Shown: positions 43,458-51,791, counted from the first letter of the stretch. The stretch is DNA of 51,791 nt from Sphingomonadales bacterium (GCA_027485735.1 JAIXQM010000149.1:1-51791), one strand, 5' to 3'. Numbers and translations are program-made. The notes: generated from the sequence alone by a model not told the origin.

Positions 43458-45103
43458 TGACCCCTGGTGACGAGTTGATTTTCCTGCCCCTGGGCGGCTC
43501 CGGCGAGATTGGCATGAACGTCAATCTCTATGGCTGCCAGGGCAAATGGGTGATGGTCGATCTCGGCATGACCTTTGGTGACCCGCGTTATCCCGGCATC
43601 GACGTGGTGCTGCCCGATCTCGCCTTCATCGAGGAGCGCCGCAAGGATCTGCTCGGCATCGTGCTCACCCACGGCCATGAAGATCATATCGGCGCCATTC
43701 CCTATCTGGCGGCCGATCTGAAGGTGCCGCTTTATGCCACCCCGTTCACCGCCGGCCTGATTGCCAAGAAGCTGGAGGAAGAAGGGCTGCAGGACGAGGT
43801 GAAGCTCAAGATCATCCCGATGGGCGGCACACTCAAGCTGGGTCCGTTCGGTTTCACCTATGTCGCGCTTGCCCACTCGATCCCCGAAGGCAATGCGCTC
43901 ATCATCGATACGCCCTATGGCCGCATTTTCCACACCGGCGACTGGAAGCTGGATGATGCGCCACAGATGGGCACCCCGGCCTCCGCCGCGCAGCTGACCG
44001 CCATCGGCGACAGCGGCATTCTGGCGCTGGTCGGCGACAGCACCAACGTCTTCAACCCCGAAGCCTCCGGCAGCGAAGCCGATGTGCGCGATGGCCTGAT
44101 GCGCGTCGTCAAGGCGCGCAAATCCGGCCGCGTGCTGGTGACGACCTTTGCCAGCAACGCCGCCCGCCTCGGCACGCTGGGCGCCGTGGCGAAAGCCTGT
44201 GGTCGCGAGCTTGTGCTCGCCGGCCGCTCCATGGATCGCATCGTCGGCGTCGCCCGTGCTACGGGCTATCTGAAAGACCTGCCCGAACCCATCGATTGGG
44301 ACACGGCGATGAGCCTGCCACGCAACAAGGTGCTGATCCTGTGCACCGGCGCGCAGGGCGAACCGATGGCGGCGCTGTCGCGCATCGCCGAAGGCAGCCA
44401 CCCCAAGCTGCGGCTGGAGCCGGGCGATCTCGTCGTCTATTCCTCCAAGCAGATCCCCGGCAATGAACTGAGCATCGGCCGCGTGCAGAACGCGCTGGCC
44501 ACGCGCGGCATCGACATCATCACCGAAAAACAGGCCCATGTGCACGTTTCCGGCCACCCCGGTCAGCCGGAACTGGAAGCCATGTACGAATGGATCCGCC
44601 CCGAAATCGCCATCCCTGTGCACGGCGAACGCCGCCACATGGAAGAACATGCCAAGCTGGCCAAGGACTGCGGCGTGCCCAAGGCCATGGTGCCGATCAA
44701 CGGCAGCGCCATCCGCCTGGCGCCTGATGGGCCAAAGCTGATTTCCCATGAAAAGGCTGGGCGGCTGCTGCTGGACGGCGATGTCATCCTGCCCGCCGAC
44801 GGCGCCACCATCGTCGAACGCCGCCGCATGAGCCAATATGGCCTGATCGCGGTGAGCGTGGTCGTCGGCAAGAATGGCCTGCCCGCCGCCACACCCAAGG
44901 TGAGCGCGCACGGCGTGCCGGTGGAGGAAGACAAGGACGACTTCCTCGCCGAATGCGCCGAAGCCGCCGAAAAGGCCGCCGCCAAGGGCGATCCGAAACG
45001 TGCCGAACATTATGCCGAAGCCATCCGCGTCGCCGTGCGCCGCATCGCCCGCGAATGGACCGGAAAAAAGCCGGTGACGGATGTGCAGGTCACCCGACTG
45101 TGA
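43457..45103 (+). CDS. rnj: Ribonuclease J
   Basis: A 548-residue metallo-beta-lactamase/beta-CASP ribonuclease with 5'-exo and endonuclease activity. The zinc site is THGHEDHIGAIP (H72, H74, D76, H77), with HTGDWKLDD further on and the beta-CASP motif GSTNVF/ATTFASNAAR-type segments; VHVSGHPGQPELEAMYEWIRP is the C-terminal active-site motif. It matures rRNA and decays mRNA in alphaproteobacteria. The start shares one base with the coaX stop and its own stop overlaps the DUF1467 gene. Confidence 0.95.
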   Translation: MTPGDELIFLPLGGSGEIGMNVNLYGCQGKWVMVDLGMTFGDPRYPGIDVVLPDLAFIEERRKDLLGIVLTHGHEDHIGAIPYLAADLKVPLYATPFTAGLIAKKLEEEGLQDEVKLKIIPMGGTLKLGPFGFTYVALAHSIPEGNALIIDTPYGRIFHTGDWKLDDAPQMGTPASAAQLTAIGDSGILALVGDSTNVFNPEASGSEADVRDGLMRVVKARKSGRVLVTTFASNAARLGTLGAVAKACGRELVLAGRSMDRIVGVARATGYLKDLPEPIDWDTAMSLPRNKVLILCTGAQGEPMAALSRIAEGSHPKLRLEPGDLVVYSSKQIPGNELSIGRVQNALATRGIDIITEKQAHVHVSGHPGQPELEAMYEWIRPEIAIPVHGERRHMEEHAKLAKDCGVPKAMVPINGSAIRLAPDGPKLISHEKAGRLLLDGDVILPADGATIVERRRMSQYGLIAVSVVVGKNGLPAATPKVSAHGVPVEEDKDDFLAECAEAAEKAAAKGDPKRAEHYAEAIRVAVRRIAREWTGKKPVTDVQVTRL

Positions 45104-45393
45104 AGCCCCAGTCAGCTCTGGCCATCTACCTGCTGTTCTGGACGCTCACCCTCTTCGCCGTCCTCCCCTTCGGTGTGCGCACGACCGAAGAAGACGGCAG
45201 TGAGCCCGTTCCCGGCCAAGCCAGCTCCGCTCCATCCAACCCGATGATCGGCAAGAAACTGCTGTGGACCACCCTGATCAGTGGCGTGCTCTTCGGCCTG
45301 TTCATGGCCAATTATGAATTTGGCTGGATCGTCGTGGACGACGTCCCCTTTTGGCGCACCCGCGGGCCGTATGCGCCAGTGAAGGCAGGGTAA
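45100..45393 (+). CDS. DUF1467 family membrane protein
   Basis: A 97-residue protein with two membrane helices (ALAIYLLFWTLTLFAVLPF and LLWTTLISGVLFGLFMANY) joined by a hydrophilic loop containing GVRTTEEDG, the hallmark of DUF1467. Function is unknown. GTG 45100 overlaps the rnj stop (GTGA), so it is the last gene of the nuoG chain. In related genomes it is often next to proS, which is absent here. Confidence 0.9.
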   Translation: MKPQSALAIYLLFWTLTLFAVLPFGVRTTEEDGSEPVPGQASSAPSNPMIGKKLLWTTLISGVLFGLFMANYEFGWIVVDDVPFWRTRGPYAPVKAG

Positions 45394-45404
45394 GGGAGCC
45401 TCCG

Positions 45405-45423
45405 CCCCGGATCAGGTCCGGGG
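45405..45423. repeat. Palindromic element CCCCGGA/TCCGGGG
   Basis: Arms CCCCGGA (45405-45411) and TCCGGGG (45417-45423) surround TCAGG and are followed by TGACG. It resembles the GTCACCCCGGA...TCCGGGG elements scattered between genes in many alphaproteobacteria (from memory). It has no T-tract, so its role as terminator of the nuo-rnj chain is doubtful. Confidence 0.6.
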
Positions 45424-45488
45424 TGACGTGGGCAGGGTCGCAGACACTACACCCGTTTGTTTGAGTTCATCCTGCTTCAAGAGTGCCC

Positions 45489-45581
45489 GTCATGCTGGCG
45501 CAGGCCAGCATCCAACGTTCCATCGCGATAATTTCACAAGGCGCAGGCGCCACTGTGGATGCTGGCCTGCGCCAGCATGAC
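45489..45581. repeat. REP-like doublet: perfect 26-bp inverted repeat
   Basis: The arms at 45489-45514 and 45556-45581 are exact reverse complements over 26 bases with a 41-base spacer. Each arm contains its own palindrome, ATGCTGGC-GCAG-GCCAGCAT. Two palindromic units in opposite orientation form the layout of a REP doublet (REPIN/BIME). The spacer also contains the small palindrome GGCGCAGGCGCC (45540-45551). Confidence 0.8.
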
Positions 45582-45612
45582 AGTGCTTGGGATGTGGGGC
45601 CGTCCCAAAACG

Positions 45613-45651
45613 AAAGTGGGTGCAGGGCCTCAGGCCCTGCCCGCCGGAGGC
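45613..45651 (-). repeat. 39-base repeat, copy 1, probable terminator of the SDR gene
   Basis: It shares 37 of 39 bases with 46600-46638. It contains an 8-bp hairpin GCAGGGCC/GGCCCTGC (45622-45629 and 45633-45640). On the minus strand it lies 14 bases after the SDR stop and is followed by ACCCACTTTCGTTTT, so termination is likely. Confidence 0.75.
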
Positions 45652-45664
45652 CTTTTCTCCTGCC

Positions 45665-46507
45665 TCAGCCCTGCATGGCCGCCGTCATGCGCGCGAAGAA
45701 CTCACCATCGTCCATCGTGTCGCTCATCGCGATCCAAGCATCGTCGCTCATGCGGGTGCGCATGCCGATGAACATCTGGGAATCATCGCCGCACAGCGTG
45801 CGGAAGGCGGTGTTGCGGCCGCTCACGATATCGAGCACGGCGTTGGCCACCACGGCGGGCGGCGTGCCTTTGGCGGCGTCGGCGTTCATGGCGATCATGC
45901 GGCGGCCGCTGGGATACTTGCTGTCGGCGCGCGGCTGCGGCAGGTTGGCGACGGCCATATCGGTGGCGATGATGCCGGGTTCGACCAATGCGACCCGCAC
46001 GCCGAAGGGCGCCAGTTCCTGTGCGGCCACTTCGCTGGCCGCTTCCAGCGCGAATTTTGATGGGCCGTAGGCGCTGTGCGAGAACACCGCCATGCGCCCG
46101 GCGATCGACGAGAGGTTGATGATCAGCCCCTGCCGGCGTTCGCGCATGCCCGGAATCACCGCCTTCATGCAGCGCAGCGGCCCGAAGAAATTGGTGTTCA
46201 TCACCGCCTGGATCATGGCCATGGATTCATCTTCCAGGGCGTTGATCGAGAGGATGCCGGCGTTGTTGATCAACACGTCCACGTTGGCCATGCCGGGTTG
46301 TGCGAACAGCGCCGCGACCGAGGCATCATCATCGACATCCAGCGCGGCCAGGGTGATCGACAGCCCTTCCTGCGCGGCAATCTCCGCCAGATCGCAGCCG
46401 CTGGGATCGCGCATGGTGGCCACCACTTCGTGGCCGGCGCGTGCCAGCGTCAGCGTGATTTCGCGGCCGATGCCGCGCCGTGCGCCGGTGACCAAGATGT
46501 GCGCCAC
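45665..46507 (-). CDS. Short-chain dehydrogenase/reductase
   Basis: A 280-residue classical SDR. Cofactor motif: LVTGARRGIGREITL; structural motif LINNAGI; active site S in INLSSIAG and YGPSK (Y-x3-K). The PGIIATDM segment follows. The substrate is unknown. The start is GTG 46507, with GGGGGAG about nine bases upstream; no in-frame ATG fits and the longer frame has no family sequence. Copies of the 39-base repeat lie on both sides. Confidence 0.9.
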   Translation of the reverse strand: MAHILVTGARRGIGREITLTLARAGHEVVATMRDPSGCDLAEIAAQEGLSITLAALDVDDDASVAALFAQPGMANVDVLINNAGILSINALEDESMAMIQAVMNTNFFGPLRCMKAVIPGMRERRQGLIINLSSIAGRMAVFSHSAYGPSKFALEAASEVAAQELAPFGVRVALVEPGIIATDMAVANLPQPRADSKYPSGRRMIAMNADAAKGTPPAVVANAVLDIVSGRNTAFRTLCGDDSQMFIGMRTRMSDDAWIAMSDTMDDGEFFARMTAAMQG

Positions 46508-46599
46508 GCTGCTCTCCCCCGCTTGCGTTAAGTTGCAGCATCCTGACACGGATGCCGGATCAAACCCAACACAATGACGCAAAAGGATGGCGCAAACAA

Positions 46600-46638
46600 A
46601 AAGTGGGTGCAGGGGCTCAGCCCCTGCCCGCCGGAGGC
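46600..46638 (-). repeat. 39-base repeat, copy 2, probable terminator of the coiled-coil gene
   Basis: The hairpin is GCAGGGGC/GCCCCTGC (46609-46616 and 46620-46627). The only differences from copy 1 are two bases that pair with each other. On the minus strand it starts five bases after the coiled-coil gene's stop and is followed by ACCCACTTTTTGTTT. Confidence 0.78.
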
Positions 46639-46643
46639 GTCTT

Positions 46644-48827
46644 TCAGTTAAATCGCCCGGCGGCCTGGCCAATGGCCAGATACAGCTTGCCCAAAGTGGA
46701 CGACAGCAGAGTCGCTCCCAGTGCCTCACCGCCGCGTTCCGGCACCACATCGGCGACCAGCGATTCGAACTCCTGCAGGTATCGGCTGGCTTCGGTGCGG
46801 AATTCGGCATCGTGAGTATAGTGCCGCACGAACTGGCGGCCGGCGCCACTGTCGAGTCCGTGGGCGAGGCGGCGGGCGATGGCGCTGGCATCGCCGGCGG
46901 CGTAATCGGCCCAGGTCTTGTCGTCGATGTCGTAATCCAGCAGCTTGGCCAGATCGATGGCGCTGGATTGCAGGCTGTCGATCAGGCCGTTGGCGCGGCG
47001 GCCCAGGGCGTTCCGGATGCGCACTTCGGCACGGGTTTCCACCGCGTCCACATGCGCTTCCACATCGGAAAGGGTGCGGGCCAAACCGACCAGTCGCTGT
47101 GCCACGCGTTCGGCGGCGGCCTGGGCGGATTCGCCGGCGCGGCCCTGCAATTCCATCAGTTCCTCGATGCGATCGCGGATTGGCGCTGCAAACGCGACTT
47201 CGGTGCGGCTGATGGCGGCCCTGTCCAGCGCTTCCTCAGCTTCGAGGATCACCCCGGCCAGTGCGGTGCGCATCGCGCCGGCGGCATTGTCGGCCACCTC
47301 GCGCACGCGCGCGAACGTTTCGATCAGGTCGCCCGATGCGGTCAGGCTCAGGCGGCTGGTGTCGTCTTCCAGGGCGCGCATCTGTTCCTGGGCGCGGGCG
47401 ATGGCGTCGGCCAATTCGTCGGTGGTGGCGGTCAGGGTTTCGCGGGCCACAGTGAGCCGGTTGCTGGCGTCGTTCAGCGTGGCGCTGCCCGATTCCAGCG
47501 GCTCTGCCAGGGTTGCGGCCTGTTCCTTGATGTTGGCCAATTGTGCTTCCAGCCCGGCGATCTGCCCGCGCAGCGCGCTAACCTGGCTCTCGCCGGCCGG
47601 CAACTGGGCTTCGAACAGGGCAATCGTGCGGCTGGCTTCGCTGCCCATGGCTTCCAGCCGCAGCTGCACGGTGGCGAGCGCGGCATCGGCGTCGCCCAGC
47701 GGCGCGGTGAAGCCGGCCACCGTCACGTTGGCGGCAGCCAGGCGGGCATCAAGGCCGGACAGAGCCTCGCTGTTGCTGGCGATGGCGGCGGCGAGCCGGG
47801 TTTCCAGCGCCTCCACCCGGCTGCCCAGCTCGTCCACCAGCGCCGCCGCATTGCGGCCGCTCACTTCGATCTCGCCGGCCACCTTGCTGGCCAGCAGTTG
47901 CAGGTTGGCGAGTCGTTCATCCAGTTCCCGCGCGCCTTCGCCGCCAATGTGCGCCAGCGCGGTGCGGGCCTGATCGACACTCGCCAGCATCGCGCTGGTT
48001 TGCGCGTGCACGGCGTCGCGGGTCTGCTCGACCGAGAGGCTCGTGCGGGTGAAGGCATCGTCGATGGCCGCGTTGAGCGCACCGATCGGTGTCTCCACCG
48101 CTTCGCGCGCCTGGGCGGCGGCGTTGGCCATGGCTTCAAGACCGGACTGGCTGGCCTGGGTCAGCGCATTGATCTCGCCGCGGCTCGCCTGGGCGGCGGC
48201 GCGGGCTTCGGCTTCGGCTTCGCTGGCGCGGGTGTAGAGGCTGGCCAGCAGGGTTTCGGTTTCGGCCAACTGGCTGCGCAACTGGTTGTCCACCCGGGTC
48301 ATCAGCTCGCTCAAGGCTTCGGCCTGGCTGCTGGCGACAGGGACAGCGCCGGCGAAATCCGTGCTGGCAGAGACGGCCTTGGCCACCGTTGCCGATAGCC
48401 GAGCGTTGGCGCTGTCGAGCGCGGTGGCGACGCTGGCGATGGCGCTGCTGTGGCTGGCCACCGGTGCTTCCATCGCGGCCATGCGCGTGGTGGCGGCGGC
48501 CAGCTGCTCTTCCAGCCGGGCAAGGGATTCGGCGCTGTGCTCCAGCCACTCGGCGGCCTGGGTGGCGCGGGCATCAGCAATGGCGGCACGGGCGGCGTTC
48601 ACGGCCCCGGCATCGCGCAACTGTACGGCGGCCAGCAGGGCCACGCCCACTGGCCCGGCCAGCGCGGCCACCATCAACAGCAGCGGCTGCAGTTTGGCCG
48701 ATACGGCAATCGCGCCGGTAGCGGTGCCCCAGGTGGCGATGATGGCAGCGGCCCAGGCCAGACTGGCGATGATCGCAAGGATCCAGGGCCAGCGGCGCGA
48801 TTCAGGAGGAGCCAGAAAATCACCCAT
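46644..48827 (-). CDS. Membrane-anchored coiled-coil protein of unknown function
   Basis: A 727-residue protein. Two membrane helices (about 15-33 and 48-70) are followed by roughly 500 residues of Ala/Glu/Leu-rich heptad-like helix (about 75-580), with repeated patterns such as LDARLAAANV, LEAQLANIKEQ and MRALEDDTSRL, then a C-terminal block (about 630-727) that is less regular: DYDIDDKTWADYAAGDASAI ... FRTEASRYLQEFESLVADV. I do not recognise a named family. Topology suggests a rod in the cytoplasm or periplasm tethered to the inner membrane, as in cytoskeletal or chemoreceptor-like scaffolds. ATG 48827 is used because the longer start (48863) lies inside the gltA terminator stem. Confidence 0.8.
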   Translation of the reverse strand: MGDFLAPPESRRWPWILAIIASLAWAAAIIATWGTATGAIAVSAKLQPLLLMVAALAGPVGVALLAAVQLRDAGAVNAARAAIADARATQAAEWLEHSAESLARLEEQLAAATTRMAAMEAPVASHSSAIASVATALDSANARLSATVAKAVSASTDFAGAVPVASSQAEALSELMTRVDNQLRSQLAETETLLASLYTRASEAEAEARAAAQASRGEINALTQASQSGLEAMANAAAQAREAVETPIGALNAAIDDAFTRTSLSVEQTRDAVHAQTSAMLASVDQARTALAHIGGEGARELDERLANLQLLASKVAGEIEVSGRNAAALVDELGSRVEALETRLAAAIASNSEALSGLDARLAAANVTVAGFTAPLGDADAALATVQLRLEAMGSEASRTIALFEAQLPAGESQVSALRGQIAGLEAQLANIKEQAATLAEPLESGSATLNDASNRLTVARETLTATTDELADAIARAQEQMRALEDDTSRLSLTASGDLIETFARVREVADNAAGAMRTALAGVILEAEEALDRAAISRTEVAFAAPIRDRIEELMELQGRAGESAQAAAERVAQRLVGLARTLSDVEAHVDAVETRAEVRIRNALGRRANGLIDSLQSSAIDLAKLLDYDIDDKTWADYAAGDASAIARRLAHGLDSGAGRQFVRHYTHDAEFRTEASRYLQEFESLVADVVPERGGEALGATLLSSTLGKLYLAIGQAAGRFN

Positions 48828-48844
48828 GGAAAAGCACAAACAGG

Positions 48845-48879
48845 AAAAGGGGCCGCCGTTCAAGCCGGCAGCCCCTTTT
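48845..48879 (-). terminator. Intrinsic terminator of gltA
   Basis: On the minus strand AAAAGGGGC pairs with GCCCCTTTT (48871-48879 with 48845-48853), continued after a G-T wobble by GCCG/CGGC around a 7-base loop: about 14 pairs. It begins 33 bases after the gltA stop and is followed by CCTGTTTGTG. Confidence 0.88.
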
Positions 48880-48912
48880 CACCGAACTATCCACAAGATT
48901 CCGATAGGGTGA

Positions 48913-50193
48913 TCAACCACGCTGGCCCATTGGCACATAATCGCGGTGGGTATGGCCGGTGTAGAGCTGGCGCGGACGGCCGATCTTCTGATCGGGGTCC
49001 TCCATCATCTCGGTCCACTGCGCGATCCAGCCGACCGCACGCGAGATGGCGAACAGCACAGTGAACATCGAGGTGGGGAAGCCAATGGCCGACATCACGA
49101 CGCCCGAATAGAAATCGACGTTGGGGTAAAGCTTCTTGTCGATGAAATAGGGATCGTTGAGTGCGATCTGTTCAAGTTCACGCGCGACATCGAAGATCGG
49201 ATCGTTGATGCCCATCTTGTCGAGCACGTTCTTGGCGACCTTGGCCATCACCTTGGCGCGCGGATCGTAATTTTTGTACACGCGGTGGCCAAAGCCCATC
49301 AGGCGGAACGGATCATCCTTGTTCTTTGCCCGCGCGATGAATTCCGGAATGCGATCCGGCGTGCCGATTTCGCGCAGCATGTTCAGCGCGGCCTCGTTGG
49401 CGCCGCCATGCGCCGGGCCCCACAGGCAGGCAATGCCGGCCGAAATGCAGGCGAACGGATTCGCACCCGACGAACCGGCGAGCCGCACCGTGGAGGTGGA
49501 GGCGTTCTGCTCGTGATCGGCCTGCAGAATCAGCAGTTTTTCCATCGCGTCTTCGATCACCGGATCGATCACATAGGGTTCGGCCGGCACGCCAAAGGTC
49601 ATCCGCAGGAAATTGCCGGCGAAACTCAGGCTGTTGTCGGGATAGAGGAAGGGCTGCCCGATCGAATATTTATAGGCCATCGCCGCCAGGGTCGGCATCT
49701 TGGCGATGATCCGGTGCGAGGCGATCACCCGCTGCTGCGGATCATGAATGTCGGTCGAGTCGTGATAGAAGGCCGCCATGGCGCCAACGATGCCGCACAT
49801 GATCGCCATCGGGTGGGCGTCACGCCGGAAACCCCGGTAGAAGGTCGCCAGCTGTTCGTGGATCATGGTGTGGCGGGTGATGTTGCGGGTGAATTCGGCA
49901 TTCTGTTCCGCATTGGGCAGATCGCCGTTCAGCAGCAGATGCGCGACTTCCAGAAAGCTCGACTGTTCGGCCAGCTGCTCGATGGGATAGCCGCGATAGA
50001 GCAAGATGCCTTCATCGCCATCGATGTAGGTGATCTTGGATTCGCACGACGCGGTGCTGGTGAAGCCCGGATCGAAGGTGAAGCGGCCAGTATTGGCGTA
50101 AAGCTTACGAATATCAACGACTTCCGGGCCAATACTGCCCTGGTGCACCGGATATTCCGCGCTTTTTCCGTCGATTCCGATCATGGCCGTCAT
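48913..50193 (-). CDS. gltA: Citrate synthase
   Basis: A 426-residue hexameric-type (GltA) citrate synthase that condenses acetyl-CoA and oxaloacetate. Catalytic motifs: the [12 protein letters not shown] histidine, [14 protein letters not shown] histidine and NVDFYSG aspartate. The N-terminal domain with [21 protein letters not shown] is the Gram-negative type II feature. The start is ATG 50193, seven bases after AAGGGAAG; the longer frame to 50214 overlaps the gltX stop. It follows gltX by 17 bases, so the two probably share transcripts. Confidence 0.97.
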   Translation of the reverse strand: MTAMIGIDGKSAEYPVHQGSIGPEVVDIRKLYANTGRFTFDPGFTSTASCESKITYIDGDEGILLYRGYPIEQLAEQSSFLEVAHLLLNGDLPNAEQNAEFTRNITRHTMIHEQLATFYRGFRRDAHPMAIMCGIVGAMAAFYHDSTDIHDPQQRVIASHRIIAKMPTLAAMAYKYSIGQPFLYPDNSLSFAGNFLRMTFGVPAEPYVIDPVIEDAMEKLLILQADHEQNASTSTVRLAGSSGANPFACISAGIACLWGPAHGGANEAALNMLREIGTPDRIPEFIARAKNKDDPFRLMGFGHRVYKNYDPRAKVMAKVAKNVLDKMGINDPIFDVARELEQIALNDPYFIDKKLYPNVDFYSGVVMSAIGFPTSMFTVLFAISRAVGWIAQWTEMMEDPDQKIGRPRQLYTGHTHRDYVPMGQRG

Positions 50194-50210
50194 GGCAGTC
50201 TTCCCTTCGT

Positions 50211-51635
50211 TCAACCCGCCAGAGCGTCGTCGATCCGCCCCAGCACTTCTTGCCTGCCCAGCACTTCGAGAACCTCGAACAATCCGGGCGATTGCGCCGA
50301 ACCGGTAACAGCAGCGCGCAACGGCTGAGCGATCTGGCCAAGCTTGGCCGCTTCGCTTTCCGCCAGTTCACGCGCCACCTGTTCCAGTGCGGCAGCCGTC
50401 CAGTCATCCTGGGCGGCGAATCGTGCCCGGGCGCGGTCAAGCAGCCCCGGTGTCGCAGACGCTAGCAGCTTGGCAGCGCCTTCGTCCATGGGGATTGGGC
50501 GGCTGCGAAGATAGAAAAGGCTGCTGCCTGCCAAATCATTGAGGTTGTTGGCGCGTTTCTTCAACTCCGGCATGGTGCGCTGCAAAAGCGATGTATCGGA
50601 ATCGGTCAATTCGCGTCCCAATGCCGCAGCCACGCGGCCGGCAATCAACGCCACCAGTCGGCCATCGTCAGCGGCGCGCAAATAGTGCCCGTTGAGGTTT
50701 TCCAGCTTCTTTATGTCAAAGCGTGACGGCGACCGACCCACCCCGGCCAGTTCGAACCACTGCACGGCTTCTTCACGGGTGATGATTTCGGCATCACCAT
50801 GGCCCCAGCCCAGGCGCAGCAGATAATTTTCCACCGCTTCCGGCAACAGGCCCAACTCGTCGCGATAGGCATCCACGCCCAGCGCGCCGTGCCGCTTCGA
50901 CAATTTCGCGCCGTCGGCACCGTGGATCAGCGGGATATGGGCATAAACCGGCTCAGGCCACTGCATCGCGCGAATCAGCGCCAGCTGGCGGAAGGCGTTG
51001 TTCAGGTGATCATCGCCGCGGATCACGTGGGTCACGCCCATGTCGTGATCGTCCACCACCACGGCCAGCATATAGGTGGGCGTACCGTCCGACCGCAGCA
51101 GCACGAAATCATCCAGCTCGGCATTGTTCACCGTCACCGGGCCCTGCACCTGATCGTCAATGGTGACACTGCCTTCACGCGGCGCCTTCAGACGGATCAC
51201 ATAATCGGCATCGTTCGGCCAATCGGTGCGGTCGCGCCAGCGCCCGTCGTATCGCATCGGCTGTTTGGCGGCGCGCTGCTCCTCGCGCAGGGCGGTCAGC
51301 TCTTCGGGCGTCGCATAACAGCGATAGGCGTGGCCCGCGGCCAACAATGCGTGCGCCACCTCGGCATGGCGGGCGGCCCTGCTGAACTGGTAGACCACCT
51401 CGCCATCCCAATTCAGGTTCAGCCAGGTCATCCCATCGAGGATGGCGGCAATGGCCGGCTCGGTGGAGCGCGCCCGATCGGTATCTTCGATGCGCAGATG
51501 GAACTCACCGCCGTGGTGGCGGGCAAACAGCCAGTTGAACAAGGCTGTGCGGGCGCCGCCGATGTGCAGGAAACCGGTGGGCGAGGGGGCAAAGCGGGTG
51601 ACGACCTTGCCGGGCAAATCCTGTGTTGCGCTCAT
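50211..51635 (-). CDS. gltX: Glutamate--tRNA ligase
   Basis: A 474-residue class I aminoacyl-tRNA synthetase. The HIGH motif is [20 protein letters not shown] and the KMSKS motif is [10 protein letters not shown]. The C-terminal helical anticodon-binding domain is complete. A second, misacylating GltX paralogue is common in alphaproteobacteria lacking GlnRS, so the exact tRNA specificity is not settled. The start ATG 51635 is preferred to the in-frame TTG five codons upstream. Confidence 0.95.
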   Translation of the reverse strand: MSATQDLPGKVVTRFAPSPTGFLHIGGARTALFNWLFARHHGGEFHLRIEDTDRARSTEPAIAAILDGMTWLNLNWDGEVVYQFSRAARHAEVAHALLAAGHAYRCYATPEELTALREEQRAAKQPMRYDGRWRDRTDWPNDADYVIRLKAPREGSVTIDDQVQGPVTVNNAELDDFVLLRSDGTPTYMLAVVVDDHDMGVTHVIRGDDHLNNAFRQLALIRAMQWPEPVYAHIPLIHGADGAKLSKRHGALGVDAYRDELGLLPEAVENYLLRLGWGHGDAEIITREEAVQWFELAGVGRSPSRFDIKKLENLNGHYLRAADDGRLVALIAGRVAAALGRELTDSDTSLLQRTMPELKKRANNLNDLAGSSLFYLRSRPIPMDEGAAKLLASATPGLLDRARARFAAQDDWTAAALEQVARELAESEAAKLGQIAQPLRAAVTGSAQSPGLFEVLEVLGRQEVLGRIDDALAG

Positions 51636-51696
51636 GCGCGTTTCATCCAATCAAGGGCTTCAGGGTCGTGGCCGGGAGGGCACACGGAACGCGCGG

Positions 51697-51791
51697 GTGG
51701 TTAGCAGAAGGATCGAAGAGAAACAAACCGCGGGGCAAGCGCTGATCGCCGGCTGGCACCGCTGGCTGGATGCCGAACGCGCGCATCTGCC
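51697..51791 (+). CDS. Start of a gene cut by the window edge, probably ComEC/Rec2
   Basis: Only 31 full codons are visible from GTG 51697. The peptide ends with IAGWHRWLDAERAHLP, which resembles the N-terminal lead (E-R-x-x-L-P before the first membrane helix) of ComEC/Rec2 DNA-uptake proteins in sphingomonads, where comEC lies divergent from gltX. The start is uncertain because GGGAGGG lies about 17 bases upstream. The identification is inference from position and a short match. Confidence 0.42.
   Translation, partial: MVSRRIEEKQTAGQALIAGWHRWLDAERAHL

Noticed and set aside
43265-45010. 581-codon minus-strand open frame opposite rnj
   Set aside because: RNase J is unmistakable on the plus strand; the antisense translation has no family signature.
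45394-45664. CRISPR array in the repeat cluster
   Set aside because: The repeats are of different types and not regularly spaced, and no cas genes are present.
46587-48398. 603-codon plus-strand open frame opposite the coiled-coil gene
   Set aside because: Its translation is Gly/Gln-rich and starts inside the 39-base repeat. The minus frame has membrane helices and heptad patterns.

Overview
The window looks like core chromosome of a GC-rich alphaproteobacterium, most probably a sphingomonad (Sphingomonadales). The pointers are a ChpT-type histidine phosphotransferase, ClpS, RpoH with a QKKLFFNLRR box, a PEPxxWA-CTERM protein, the chain nuoG-N/birA/coaX/rnj/DUF1467, and the edge gltX, which lies divergent from a probable comEC. 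This placement is inference from gene content. No rRNA, tRNA, insertion sequence, prophage or CRISPR array is visible. No gene-free gap exceeds 300 bases; the largest (45394-45664) is filled with palindromic repeats.

Layout, left part. 1-1151 (-) is a truncated M48 peptidase. 1278-3734 (+) is an overlapping trio: a DUF7064/7065-like protein, an APH-type phosphotransferase and a small unknown protein. 3783-7309 holds pepN coupled to a histone-deacetylase-like hydrolase. 7325-8798 is an ECF sigma / anti-sigma / periplasmic sensor module resembling CnrH-Y-X. Then come a D-amino-acid transaminase (-), photolyase (+), pirin, an SDR, clpS, a phasin and the M67 peptidase - cold-shock protein - chpT operon (all -). 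rluD-rpoH and mtgA follow (+).

Middle part. 18180-25461 is mostly minus strand: a zinc-type dehydrogenase, ybaB-dnaX, two secreted proteins, a 2Fe-2S ferredoxin and two tandem cysteine desulfurases, with the SRP RNA gene at 21385-21478 (+). Next are an alpha/beta hydrolase (+), anmK (-), a serine hydrolase, a VOC protein, an NDUFAF6-like protein and an EF-hand protein (+), trmFO (-) and a PEP-CTERM protein with its own terminator.

Right part. 32436-45393 (+) is one tightly coupled chain from nuoG through nuoN, birA, coaX and rnj to a DUF1467 protein, most junctions overlapping by 1-4 bases. It encodes part of respiratory Complex I plus biotin, CoA and RNA-processing functions. A 271-base repeat cluster follows. 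Then, on the minus strand, come an SDR, a 727-residue membrane-anchored coiled-coil protein of unknown function, gltA and gltX, and on the plus strand the first codons of a probable comEC.

The most interesting items are: a phasin gene with two well-supported starts behind a PhaR-like operator; a 39-base repeat present twice with a compensatory base-pair change; a perfect 26-bp REP-like doublet; the unassigned coiled-coil protein downstream of the gltA terminator; and the coupling of a JAMM peptidase, a cold-shock protein and ChpT.
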